From positions 1-40,192 of the forward strand of contig JAURLQ010000094.1 of assembly GCA_030831125.1 (NCBI GenBank): a DNA stretch of 40,192 nt. Direction: 5' to 3'. This document shows, one piece after another, positions 16,303 through 23,935 of the stretch. Both the position numbers and the translations under genes were made by a program. Source of the stretch: Gammaproteobacteria bacterium (GTDB lineage: Bacteria > Pseudomonadota > Gammaproteobacteria > Pseudomonadales > Pseudohongiellaceae). The notes under the pieces were generated by a model. It worked only from the letters and a program-made list of their open reading frames with translations, ran no database searches and had not been told where the DNA came from. How positions within the stretch are numbered: the stretch's first letter is position 1; each line of letters opens with the position of its first letter.

Positions 16303-17622
16303 TCAGAACTGCACAGCCCGCGCATCTTCCAGGATCAGCTCATGGTACACAGGCAAGGACCATCCTTTGGCTTCTGCATCATCCAGACTGGCTTCGAACT
16401 GGCGCAGGTAGTTATCCCGGTTTCCATACATGGCGCGCAATTGCGCAGGTGAGAAATTTTCATCCCACATGGACAGCCGGCACAAAACGGCATATGCCGG
16501 ATTGCCGGCAGGCGAGGGCACATTACCGGCATGGTAGGTTGCTACAGGCACATCCACATAGGGATTACGTATGCCACCCACAGGATTGCCGTACTCATCA
16601 AGCACCATAAGCGAGCCATCATTATCTACGTTGCGATCCAGCAGCACCCGCTCTGCTCTCGGTGGAACTTTGCCGGTATCCACCCACTGCAGCAGGTAAT
16701 GCAGACCCACTGAAAAGAAGGGTTCAAGGGTCAGGTTGGAAATGGGCTGCTCACACTGGTTGTTGTCCAGACGCACATTGTGCCGTGCTGCCAAATGCCC
16801 CAGCGCTGCAAACTCATAGGATCTGTACTGGCTGCCTGGTTCATCGCTGTCCTGATGAGCGGTAGCTACATTCTGGAACTCATGCTGGGTGGGCATCTGG
16901 ATCATGGGTACATCCACAGCCTGGATGTTGGTGCCGTTCGAAGTGGGCATGAACCCGTCATAGATATTGGACATGTCAGCCAATTTGTAGACCTTGTGAG
17001 CCGGCAGATAGTCCGTGAGTATTCTGGAGCTGGCTGAGGAGCCCCACAGTACCATCTTGCGCAGGCCCATGCCTGCAAGCGGACTGTTGGCACTTTTGAT
17101 CAAGGCACCGGCCTGCGCCAGAATTTCATTGGTCTGGTCCACACTCAGATCAAGCATGCCGTAGCGTTCGGCGTTGAGGTCGCGTATCTGTTCAAAACCG
17201 CTGGTGACGATTTCAACGGTTATGTGCCCTTCATCCATGACATACACGGAATTCAGCTCAAATGCATGGGCAAAGCCTGCCGGATGCATGGCTTCGGCAA
17301 TGGCAATACCACTGAAAAGACTGTTGTCTGCGGGTTTACGAATGACCATGCGCGTTTTGTAGGGCTTGCCTGCGGCTGTACCTGAAATCAGGTACTCGTT
17401 TACTTCATAGTTGTAGGCTGCAATGTCATGACCTGGCCACAGGGAAGGGGAGCTGTCATAGACAGGGCCGCTGCCTGTCATCGCTTCGATGGACGGCAGT
17501 GCCACAGCAACTGGAGTTTCGGGCAGGTTGTTTGTCCTGCTGCCGGGTTGTCCTGAACTGTAGGAACTGAGCAGGGTTGATAACAACAGTAACAGCAGAT
17601 TGTGCTTTGCAAATGAACGCAT
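16303..17622 (-). CDS. Exported alpha/beta hydrolase domain protein (Abhydrolase_10-like)
   Basis: 439 aa with an N-terminal signal peptide (LLLLLLSTLLSSYSSG). The start at 17622 is supported by GAGGGG about 6 bases upstream. The sequence fits the alpha/beta-hydrolase domain-containing family (PF20091-like): YEVNEYLISGTA, TRMVIRKPAD, FELNSVYVMDEG, and a nucleophile elbow GSSASS with Ser196 as probable nucleophile, followed by SNIYDGFMPTSNG and VDVPMIQMPTQHEF. Such proteins act as periplasmic esterases or lactonases, though substrates are largely unassigned. It is 114 bases downstream of the PQQ dehydrogenase gene on the same strand, but a terminator lies between them, so separate transcription is likely. 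Similar proteins commonly neighbour PQQ dehydrogenases and steroid- or terpene-like catabolic genes. Confidence 0.82.
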   Translation of the reverse strand: MRSFAKHNLLLLLLSTLLSSYSSGQPGSRTNNLPETPVAVALPSIEAMTGSGPVYDSSPSLWPGHDIAAYNYEVNEYLISGTAAGKPYKTRMVIRKPADNSLFSGIAIAEAMHPAGFAHAFELNSVYVMDEGHITVEIVTSGFEQIRDLNAERYGMLDLSVDQTNEILAQAGALIKSANSPLAGMGLRKMVLWGSSASSRILTDYLPAHKVYKLADMSNIYDGFMPTSNGTNIQAVDVPMIQMPTQHEFQNVATAHQDSDEPGSQYRSYEFAALGHLAARHNVRLDNNQCEQPISNLTLEPFFSVGLHYLLQWVDTGKVPPRAERVLLDRNVDNDGSLMVLDEYGNPVGGIRNPYVDVPVATYHAGNVPSPAGNPAYAVLCRLSMWDENFSPAQLRAMYGNRDNYLRQFEASLDDAEAKGWSLPVYHELILEDARAVQF

Positions 17623-17692
17623 GGAATCCCCTCTGACGCTATGCTCTGGGCATTATTATCCGGTTTTGTGTTGGCAGTTTATCCCAAAAATG

Positions 17693-17722
17693 AAAACGCC
17701 GGGCAATGCCCGGCGTTTTTTT
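17693..17722 (-). terminator. Rho-independent terminator after PQQ dehydrogenase
   Basis: A perfect 12-base-pair stem (AAAACGCCGGGC/GCCCGGCGTTTT) encloses an AAT loop. T-rich flanks occur on both strands, seven T on the plus strand and TTTTCATTTTT on the minus. Its place just past the 17737 stop makes it the end of the PQQ-cytochrome transcript. Confidence 0.88.
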
Positions 17723-17736
17723 ATCCACATGGAGAA

Positions 17737-19965
17737 TCAGTTTTCAGCTGTTTCTTCTTCATCGGTATGTACATCCTGGGTATCTACCGACTCGATTACC
17801 GGTGCTGCCTGTTCCCTGGCCAGTGCTTCTATGGCCTGTGAAACCAGGAATGAACGGATGTTGGCTGTATCTTCAGCGTCCAGACGGTCGGCAAAACTCA
17901 CCATGCCGTTCTGGGCCCTGACACCTGTCAGTACCACCGAGTCGAAACCTTCCTGCACATTCAGCATGGGGCTTACCAGCAGATTCGGGAAGTTGGCGCC
18001 ACGTGAAAGGCCGCCATTGCCATGACAAAGTGAGCAGTGGCTGTTGTACAACTCTCCACCGGTTGCGACTTCAGCTGCCGTGGCTGTCAGGGCTGGCGGG
18101 TTGAGCTGGGGAGGAGTGAAGCTGATCGGCTGTGGCAGTGTGGCATCGCCACCCAGGGTAAAGACGAGCAGGCGTGAGTAGTTGGGTGCATAGTAGTTGC
18201 CGGCCTGGTTGATGCCAACGCTTACAGCTACATACTGTTTGCCATCCATCCCGAAAGTGATCGGGGAAGCAACCACACCTGTCTGGGTATCGAAGGACCA
18301 GAGTTTTTCGCCGGTACGGGTATCGTAGGCACGGAACTCATTGGTGTTGTTGCCACCGCCGGAGAACACCAGTCCACCGGCTGTGCTCATGACGCCACCT
18401 GTCGGGCCGGGGTTTTCCTCACTGCGCCAGATTTCCTCACCTGCAACGGGATCCCAGGCAGACACATAGCCGACAAATCCGCCAGGCGCACCGGGGTTCT
18501 CGCGGGCATAGGCGGCGTTGGCGCCCATGTTGATGGCCAGATTGTTGCCGTCACCACCTACAGGTGTGTAATTCTCGTCGCTCTGCATGACGAAGTAGGC
18601 CTGCTGGGTGGCAATATAGATGTAACCGGTTTCCGGGTTGTAGCTGTTGGAATGCCAGCCATGGCCACCCTGTACACCTGGCGCGAGGTTGAACATGTTA
18701 TCGGCATCACAGCGGGCTTCAGGCACTTCAATAGGCCGACCGGTTGACATGTCGATGCCGGTGTTCCAGTTCACTTCGGTAAACGGATAACCACGCAGCA
18801 GCTCACCAGTGGCGGCATCCAGCACATACATCATGCCGTTCTTGTTTGGCTGCATCAGTACATGACGCATTTCACCGTCCACTTCCAGATCGGCGAGCAT
18901 CATCGGGCTCATGGCATCGTAGTCCCAGGTATCACCCGGCGTGGCCTGATAGTGCCAGGCGTACTCTCCGGTGTCGGCATCCACAGCCAGAATGGAGGCG
19001 ATGAACAGGTTGTCACCACCCTCCGGATCACGTGCACGCTGATCCCAGGGCGTACCATTACCGGTACCGAACATGATCAGGTTGGTATCATCATCATAGA
19101 CGATGGCATCCCACACGGTACCGCCACCACCGAGCTCCCACCAGTTGCCACTCCAGGTTTCTGCGGCCAGTGCCATTGCTTCGTTTTCAAAGCCCAGCTC
19201 CGGATTGCCCGGTACTGTGTAGAAGCGCCACAGATCTTCACCTGTTTCGGCATCATAGGCGCCAATATAACCGCGCACGCCTTTTTCAGCACCGGAGTTA
19301 CCCAGTAATACCTGCCCCTTGATCACATGCGGGGCGCTGGTCACGGTATAAGGCTCATTCGGATCCACAGTCAGTTTGCGCCAGTCTTCCTCACCGGTTT
19401 CGGCATTGATGGCAACCAGATAACCATCCAGGGTACCCAGGAAGATATGACCGTTATAGGCGGCAACACCGCGATTGACGATGCCACAGCAAACACGGGA
19501 AACGATTTCGCGCGGAGTTTGGGGGTCGTAGTGCCACAGCAGCTCTCCGGTGCGGGCATCGAAGGCATTGACCATGCTCCAGGCAGTTGAAACATAGATC
19601 ACACCATCTACAAACAGGGGAGCACCCTGCTGGGAAAGGTTGACGTTGTAGTCGGCATACCAGGCCAGACCAAGCTCATTGATGTTGTCGCGGTCTATCT
19701 CATCCAGCGGGCTGTAGTAGCGCATGTCATAGGTGCCACCGTCCATCAGCCATTGTGAGGGTTCGTTTGCAGCATTATTCAAACGTGCCTGACTCACCTG
19801 GGCAAAGCCAGCGACTGTACTGGCAGCAGCAGCGGATTCTGCGGCAGCAGCTGGTGAGGTATTTGATGCGGTTTCGGCAGACTGATCTCCTGAGCATGAT
19901 GCCAGGATCAGTGCACTGGCAGTCAGTAGTGCAGCGGCCAGAATGGATCTCGAAAATCTGGTCAT
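17737..19965 (-). CDS. Lipoprotein PQQ-dependent alcohol dehydrogenase fused to cytochrome c
   Basis: 742 aa from the ATG at 19965 (GAGAG upstream). The lipoprotein signal ends LASC, with Cys24 lipidated, so the enzyme is membrane-tethered in the periplasm. An Ala/Ser linker follows (30-60), then an eight-bladed PQQ propeller (about 65-605). Recognisable sites are the vicinal disulfide Cys159-Cys160 (RVCCGIVNRG), metal ligand Glu227 (NSGAEKGVRG), Asn303 (GTGNGTPW), catalytic Asp348 and an extra Asp350 (TWDYDAMS). The D-x-D pair is the feature associated with lanthanide-using enzymes. The C-terminus is a c-type cytochrome: Cys644-x2-Cys647-His648 and Met688 as probable axial ligand (NGMVSF). 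It oxidises alcohols or aldehydes and passes electrons internally to haem. The acidic tail DEEETAEN is unusual. Confidence 0.9.
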   Translation of the reverse strand: MTRFSRSILAAALLTASALILASCSGDQSAETASNTSPAAAAESAAAASTVAGFAQVSQARLNNAANEPSQWLMDGGTYDMRYYSPLDEIDRDNINELGLAWYADYNVNLSQQGAPLFVDGVIYVSTAWSMVNAFDARTGELLWHYDPQTPREIVSRVCCGIVNRGVAAYNGHIFLGTLDGYLVAINAETGEEDWRKLTVDPNEPYTVTSAPHVIKGQVLLGNSGAEKGVRGYIGAYDAETGEDLWRFYTVPGNPELGFENEAMALAAETWSGNWWELGGGGTVWDAIVYDDDTNLIMFGTGNGTPWDQRARDPEGGDNLFIASILAVDADTGEYAWHYQATPGDTWDYDAMSPMMLADLEVDGEMRHVLMQPNKNGMMYVLDAATGELLRGYPFTEVNWNTGIDMSTGRPIEVPEARCDADNMFNLAPGVQGGHGWHSNSYNPETGYIYIATQQAYFVMQSDENYTPVGGDGNNLAINMGANAAYARENPGAPGGFVGYVSAWDPVAGEEIWRSEENPGPTGGVMSTAGGLVFSGGGNNTNEFRAYDTRTGEKLWSFDTQTGVVASPITFGMDGKQYVAVSVGINQAGNYYAPNYSRLLVFTLGGDATLPQPISFTPPQLNPPALTATAAEVATGGELYNSHCSLCHGNGGLSRGANFPNLLVSPMLNVQEGFDSVVLTGVRAQNGMVSFADRLDAEDTANIRSFLVSQAIEALAREQAAPVIESVDTQDVHTDEEETAEN

Positions 19966-20224
19966 GGGTTTACTCTCTTTTGGACTTATATTTGATTGAC
20001 GGTTAAACAGTTTGTAATTGTTTATTCTGTTATACACGGGCATGTGGACCGCTGATTTTATCATGTATTTTCGTCTCTGCAGCAAATTCGTCGCTTGGTG
20101 GTGGTGTCTGGTTTGAATTACAGAAATTATTCCCGGGTGCGAATTTGCTGAGTTTCTGCAGCGTTGGCCGGATTGGAAATATTTCCGCTATCAGCCTGAC
20201 ATGCACAAGACATGGACAGGATCT

Positions 20225-20947
20225 TCAGGCCGGCACCCTCTGTCCGTCCCAGGCAAAACAGCCTCCGCTGTCAGCGGGATCCAGATTGTCCAGTACTTCT
20301 GCCAGTCGCTCCACTGAATAAGCCGGTGAAAAAAGCTTGTCCCTTGCCACTCTCGCCTGGAATGGTCTGGAAAGATTGCTGTTTACAGTACCCGGGTGCA
20401 GACCAACCACAATGGCATGTCTGTCAAGGCGTCGGGTTTCAATAGCGGCAGTTTTAACCAGCATATTCAGGGCAGCCTTGCTGGCCCGGTAACTGTACCA
20501 TCCGCCCAGTCTGTTATCGCTGATACTGCCAACCCGGGCGCTAAGTACAGCAAAGACACTGCGTGTTTTTTTATTCAGCAAGGGCAGAAAATATTTCATC
20601 AACATGGCAGGACCAATGGTGTTGATGGCAAATACTCGTTGCATCTTTTCTGCATCCAGTTCGTGCAGTGCACGCTCCGGCTGCAGTGGCAAACCATCAT
20701 CAGCATGCAGAATACCTGTAGCCACAATAACCAGATCAAGACTGTAATCAGCAACAGATGCCGCGGCGTGCTCAATACTGACAGGGTCTGCAATATCTAT
20801 GGAGAATGACTGGACATTGTTGTGAGTGAAAACATGACCTGACCGTGAAAATGCATGGATCAGCGCTGTTTCTTCCCTGCCGGCATAGTGTTCGACAAAG
20901 GCTTTGCCGATGCCACCTGATGCACCGATGATGGCAATCCGGGTCAT
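20225..20947 (-). CDS. Short-chain dehydrogenase/reductase (CsgA-like)
   Basis: 240 aa classical SDR. The cofactor loop GASGGIG is at residues 8-14, a catalytic Ser136 (LSARVGS) precedes Tyr153-x3-Lys157 (YSYRASKAAL), and NTIGP is at 109-113 in place of the usual NxxG region. The length is normal. Asp after the beta-2 strand is not obvious (FSRSG), so NADP is more likely. Sequence flavour resembles the SDR companions of light-responsive photolyase clusters in gammaproteobacteria. The stop of the DUF3429 gene overlaps its start by 4 bases (ATGA), so they are co-translated. Substrate unknown. Confidence 0.88.
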   Translation of the reverse strand: MTRIAIIGASGGIGKAFVEHYAGREETALIHAFSRSGHVFTHNNVQSFSIDIADPVSIEHAAASVADYSLDLVIVATGILHADDGLPLQPERALHELDAEKMQRVFAINTIGPAMLMKYFLPLLNKKTRSVFAVLSARVGSISDNRLGGWYSYRASKAALNMLVKTAAIETRRLDRHAIVVGLHPGTVNSNLSRPFQARVARDKLFSPAYSVERLAEVLDNLDPADSGGCFAWDGQRVPA

Positions 20948-21399
20948 GACAGTGAAGCCGTGACAAGCAGACAGAAGATTACCAGCAATGTGATGGCTGC
21001 TCTGGAACGCAGGTAAGCGCGGGCCAGCACGCCGGTATTCATCAGTTTTCGATCAACTGCCAGTATGGCTGTAAAGGGCAAAACAAGAAATACAAGAAAG
21101 TAGCGCTGTGGAATCAGCAGCCATGCCAGCCATACCATCACCGCAATCACATTGCTGAATATGAACAGCCCCGAAGCCGCCTTGCCCAGTGACAACTGTT
21201 GTCCCCAGTGAATGCCAGTCAGGAAGATCACGATAACCAGGCCATAACTGGCCACGGCTGAACTTGTCAATCCCAGCACTGGCAGGCTGCTGACACCTGC
21301 AAGTAATAGCACAGCCCCTGCCAGAAAGGGCAGTACACCGGCAAACATCAGCAGATGTGGCAGGGCAGGAGAGTGCTTGCTGGCAGAAGTCACCGTCAT
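20944..21399 (-). CDS. DUF3429 membrane protein
   Basis: 151 aa with about four or five transmembrane helices. LPFLAGAVLLL, YGLVIVIFLTGIHWGQQLSLG and NVIAVMVWLAWLL fit DUF3429 proteins, whose conserved GIHWG motif is present at about 62-66. Function unknown. It overlaps the SDR gene by 4 bases. In vibrios and pseudomonads related DUF3429 and SDR genes occur in singlet-oxygen/light-responsive clusters with photolyase and cfa genes, which are missing here; that link is from general knowledge and not visible in this window. Confidence 0.82.
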   Translation of the reverse strand: MTVTSASKHSPALPHLLMFAGVLPFLAGAVLLLAGVSSLPVLGLTSSAVASYGLVIVIFLTGIHWGQQLSLGKAASGLFIFSNVIAVMVWLAWLLIPQRYFLVFLVLPFTAILAVDRKLMNTGVLARAYLRSRAAITLLVIFCLLVTASLS

Positions 21400-21603
21400 C
21401 AGGGTCTCTGTAACAAGGGAAAGGTTTTATCAGATGCCCTGTATACTGATTTTTCCCGGGCACGGATCACATCTCAAGTGGCTTACGTTGATCTTTTTTG
21501 CATCAACTGACGTAAACAGCAAGGATGGCTCACGAATGATTCATTTTTGTTTGTTGGGCACAATTAGTCGCTATTGAACCGGTTCTCTGAACAAGCTTTC
21601 CAG

Positions 21604-21792
21604 ATGAGTTGTAACAAAGCCGAGTTACACGTTAAAACTTGCCAGTATTGTGGTTCTACATTCAATTGGCGCAAGGTATGGTGGCGATTTTGGGATGAGC
21701 TGGAATTTTGTAGTCGGCGCTGTAAGCACGATGCCCGCAGTAAAACCTCACAGCAGCCCTGCGCAGCGGGCAGTGTCGAAGATGAATTCTGA
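21604..21792 (+). CDS. DUF2256 small zinc-ribbon protein
   Basis: 62 aa from the ATG at 21604. Two cysteine pairs, Cys13-x2-Cys16 and Cys36-x3-Cys40, surround the conserved NWRKVWWRFWDELEFCS stretch, the pattern of DUF2256. The protein is probably a zinc ribbon in the cytoplasm; family members often neighbour photolyase/cryptochrome genes. It is divergent from DUF3429 across a 204-base gap (21400-21603). A TTG 30 bases upstream is in frame but unsupported. No clear ribosome site was found, so the start is tentative. Confidence 0.8.
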   Translation: MSCNKAELHVKTCQYCGSTFNWRKVWWRFWDELEFCSRRCKHDARSKTSQQPCAAGSVEDEF

Positions 21793-21906
21793 AAAATTAC
21801 TGCCATTGATCACTGTTATTGAAATGTCCGATTTGCATTTGAAAGGTCCTGTATTGATTGTGTCCTCATGCAAGTGGCATTTTTGAGTTTGTTATAGAAT
21901 CTGTGC

Positions 21907-23052
21907 TTAAATTTGATCCGGGCGTTTCCCCAGGAAGGTGCCCGCGTTGTCTTCCTTCAACTGCAGTTCTTCATCCGGTTTGCTGCCACCGCCTGCATTT
22001 TCAAGGCGCAGCTTCAGCGCCAGGTTGGTGCGGGAGTCGGCATGCTGCAATGCTGTTTCCTGGCTGATTTTCCCATTCCTGACCAGATCGTACAGTGACT
22101 GGTCAAAGGTCTGCATGCCTTCCTCCCGACCCTGGGCCATGGCTTCCTTGAGCTTGTCTATCTGGCGTCTTTCGATCAGCTCGGCAATATAGGAAGTCCT
22201 CAGCATGATTTCTGCGGCCGGTACCAGCTTGCCGTCAATGCCCTTTACCAGTCGCTGGGAGATCACGGCCCGCAGGTTCTGCCCGAGGTCGATCAACAGC
22301 TGGTGATGGGCCGAATCAGGGAAGAAATTGATGATGCGATCGATAGCCTAGTTGGCATTGTTTGCATGCAATGTTGAAAGACAAAGATGCCCGGTTTCGG
22401 CATAGGCTGTCGCATGTTGCATGGTTTCGCGGTCGCGGATCTCACCGATCAGGATGACATCAGGTGCTTCTCGCATCGCATTCTTCACTGCATTGGCATA
22501 GCTGAGTGTATCCAGCCCCACTTCCCGCTGGTCAACCACAGACTGTTTGTGCTCGTAGACAAATTCCACCGGTTCCTCAATTGTGAGGATATGGCCACGC
22601 TTGTGCTGGTTCCTGTATTCCAGCATTGATGCCAATGTTGTCGACTTGCCGGATCCGGTGGCCCCGACCACCAGGATCAATCCGCGCGGTTCCATGATCA
22701 GTTGCTTGAGGACAGCTGGCATGTTGATGGTGTCGATATCGGGGATGCGGGAGCGCATGTAGCGGATGACCATGGCTACATCCCCGCGTTGCCTGTACAG
22801 ATTGATACGATAGCGACCGATGTCCTTGAGGTCGAATGCCACGTTCAGTTCCATTTCGGCCTCAAAGATTTTTTGCTGTTCTTCCGAAACAAGCGAGTAC
22901 GCCAGTTTTTTCACCTGGCCGGGCTGCAGGACATTGCGGGATACTGGTACAGTCTCCCCCTGCAGTTTCATGCTGATTGGTGCGCCAACGCTGCAGAAGA
23001 GATCAGAAGCCTCTTTTTCTGCCATCAATTAGAGAAAATCCACCAGTTCCAT
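21907..23052 (-). pseudogene. pilU: PilU/PilT-like pilus retraction ATPase broken by two stop codons
   Basis: Starts at ATG 23052 with GAGG 9 bases upstream and stays in a single frame for 381 codons, PilU's usual length. Codon 8 is TAA (MELVDFL-stop-LMAEKEASDLF) and codon 235 is TAG (LSTLHANNAN-stop-AIDRIINFFP). In each, the homologous residue would fit Gln (CAA or CAG), so single C-to-T changes explain both. Other key elements remain: Walker A GATGSGKST (130-138), Asp box DVILIGEIRD, His box GHLCLSTLHANN and C-terminal EEGMQTFDQSLYDL. PilT/PilU hexamers power type IV pilus retraction. Only truncated fragments could be made as sequenced. No pilT gene neighbours it. Confidence 0.88.
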
Positions 23053-23266
23053 GTCCGGTCCTCGTGCAAAAGAGCTGTATCGGTGAGAGTAAACACCGCT
23101 TCATCTGAACACCAGCCCCTGATGGACTGCAAGAGAAGAACATATGCCCTGGATCAAATGCCTCACTGCGGCATCCTGTTAGGTTTTGTATAGTGTGCAT
23201 GCTGGACCACAAGACAGTTGCCTGTTTATGCTTCCGGTTCCAGACACTATCCTCAAAGGCATATTT

Positions 23267-23935
23267 ATGCAGGACCCCGATCCCCCGGTTGAGACCGGTA
23301 GCGAAGAGCAGATGAATCCTCTGGAAAGCCAGAAGGAAATCAGGCACCTGCGCAATACCATTTCAGCATTGAGGACTGCACTGGACAACTGTCACGCAGA
23401 CACTGCGCAAAAAGTGGAGGAGGCCATCAGGGTAGCTGTCAAAGAGGCTGAGTATCTGCGGGAAAGCGTGAAGGTCCTGAGGACGGAAATTGACAATCTG
23501 CAGATTGAAAAGGGGCAGGCAGTACAGAAAGCGATCAATGAGCAGTCCTCGGAGATTGCCATGCTGAGGGAAACTGTCACCAGACTTCGAGAGGAAATGG
23601 AAATACTGAAGTTTGATATGTCCGAGGACCTGCAGCACAACAGGGCCCAGTGGAGTGCCGAAGAGCAGCAACTTTCGGATATTGCAAAGTCCCTGCGTGA
23701 TCAACTTGAGCAGACAAGTCTTGAAGGTGAAAGCTCCCTGCAGCGGGAACGGGCCGCCTCTCATGCCCAGCATCAGCAACTGGAACAGACAATTGCCAGC
23801 CTTCGTGAAAAACTGGAACTGACGCGACTGAACAGCGAGGAAACATTGCGCGAACAACGCAGAATGGCCGAACTGGAAAGTGCCGAGCTGCGCGAGACCA
23901 TCAGATCGTTGCGGGACCAACTGGAGAACAGATGA
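23267..23935 (+). CDS. Coiled-coil protein co-transcribed with cyclase
   Basis: 222 aa from the ATG at 23267 (AAAGG upstream); upstream TTG 23186 and ATG 23228 are in frame but less likely. After a short acidic leader (QDPDPPVETGSEEQ), nearly the whole protein is heptad coiled coil with internally similar stretches: RHLRNTISALRTALDN, EYLRESVKVLRTEID, AMLRETVTRLREEMEI, IASLREKLELTR and ELRETIRSLRDQLEN. The recurring LRxx(V/I)xxLRxxLE unit suggests an elongated dimer. It has no signal peptide or enzyme motif. The stop overlaps the cyclase start by 4 bases, so it is likely a partner or localisation factor for that cyclase. Confidence 0.75.
   Translation: MQDPDPPVETGSEEQMNPLESQKEIRHLRNTISALRTALDNCHADTAQKVEEAIRVAVKEAEYLRESVKVLRTEIDNLQIEKGQAVQKAINEQSSEIAMLRETVTRLREEMEILKFDMSEDLQHNRAQWSAEEQQLSDIAKSLRDQLEQTSLEGESSLQRERAASHAQHQQLEQTIASLREKLELTRLNSEETLREQRRMAELESAELRETIRSLRDQLENR

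Noticed and set aside
21907-23052. Alternative genetic code with TAA/TAG read as Gln
   Set aside because: Other genes in the window end normally with TAA and TAG, so reassignment is ruled out; two nonsense mutations are simpler.
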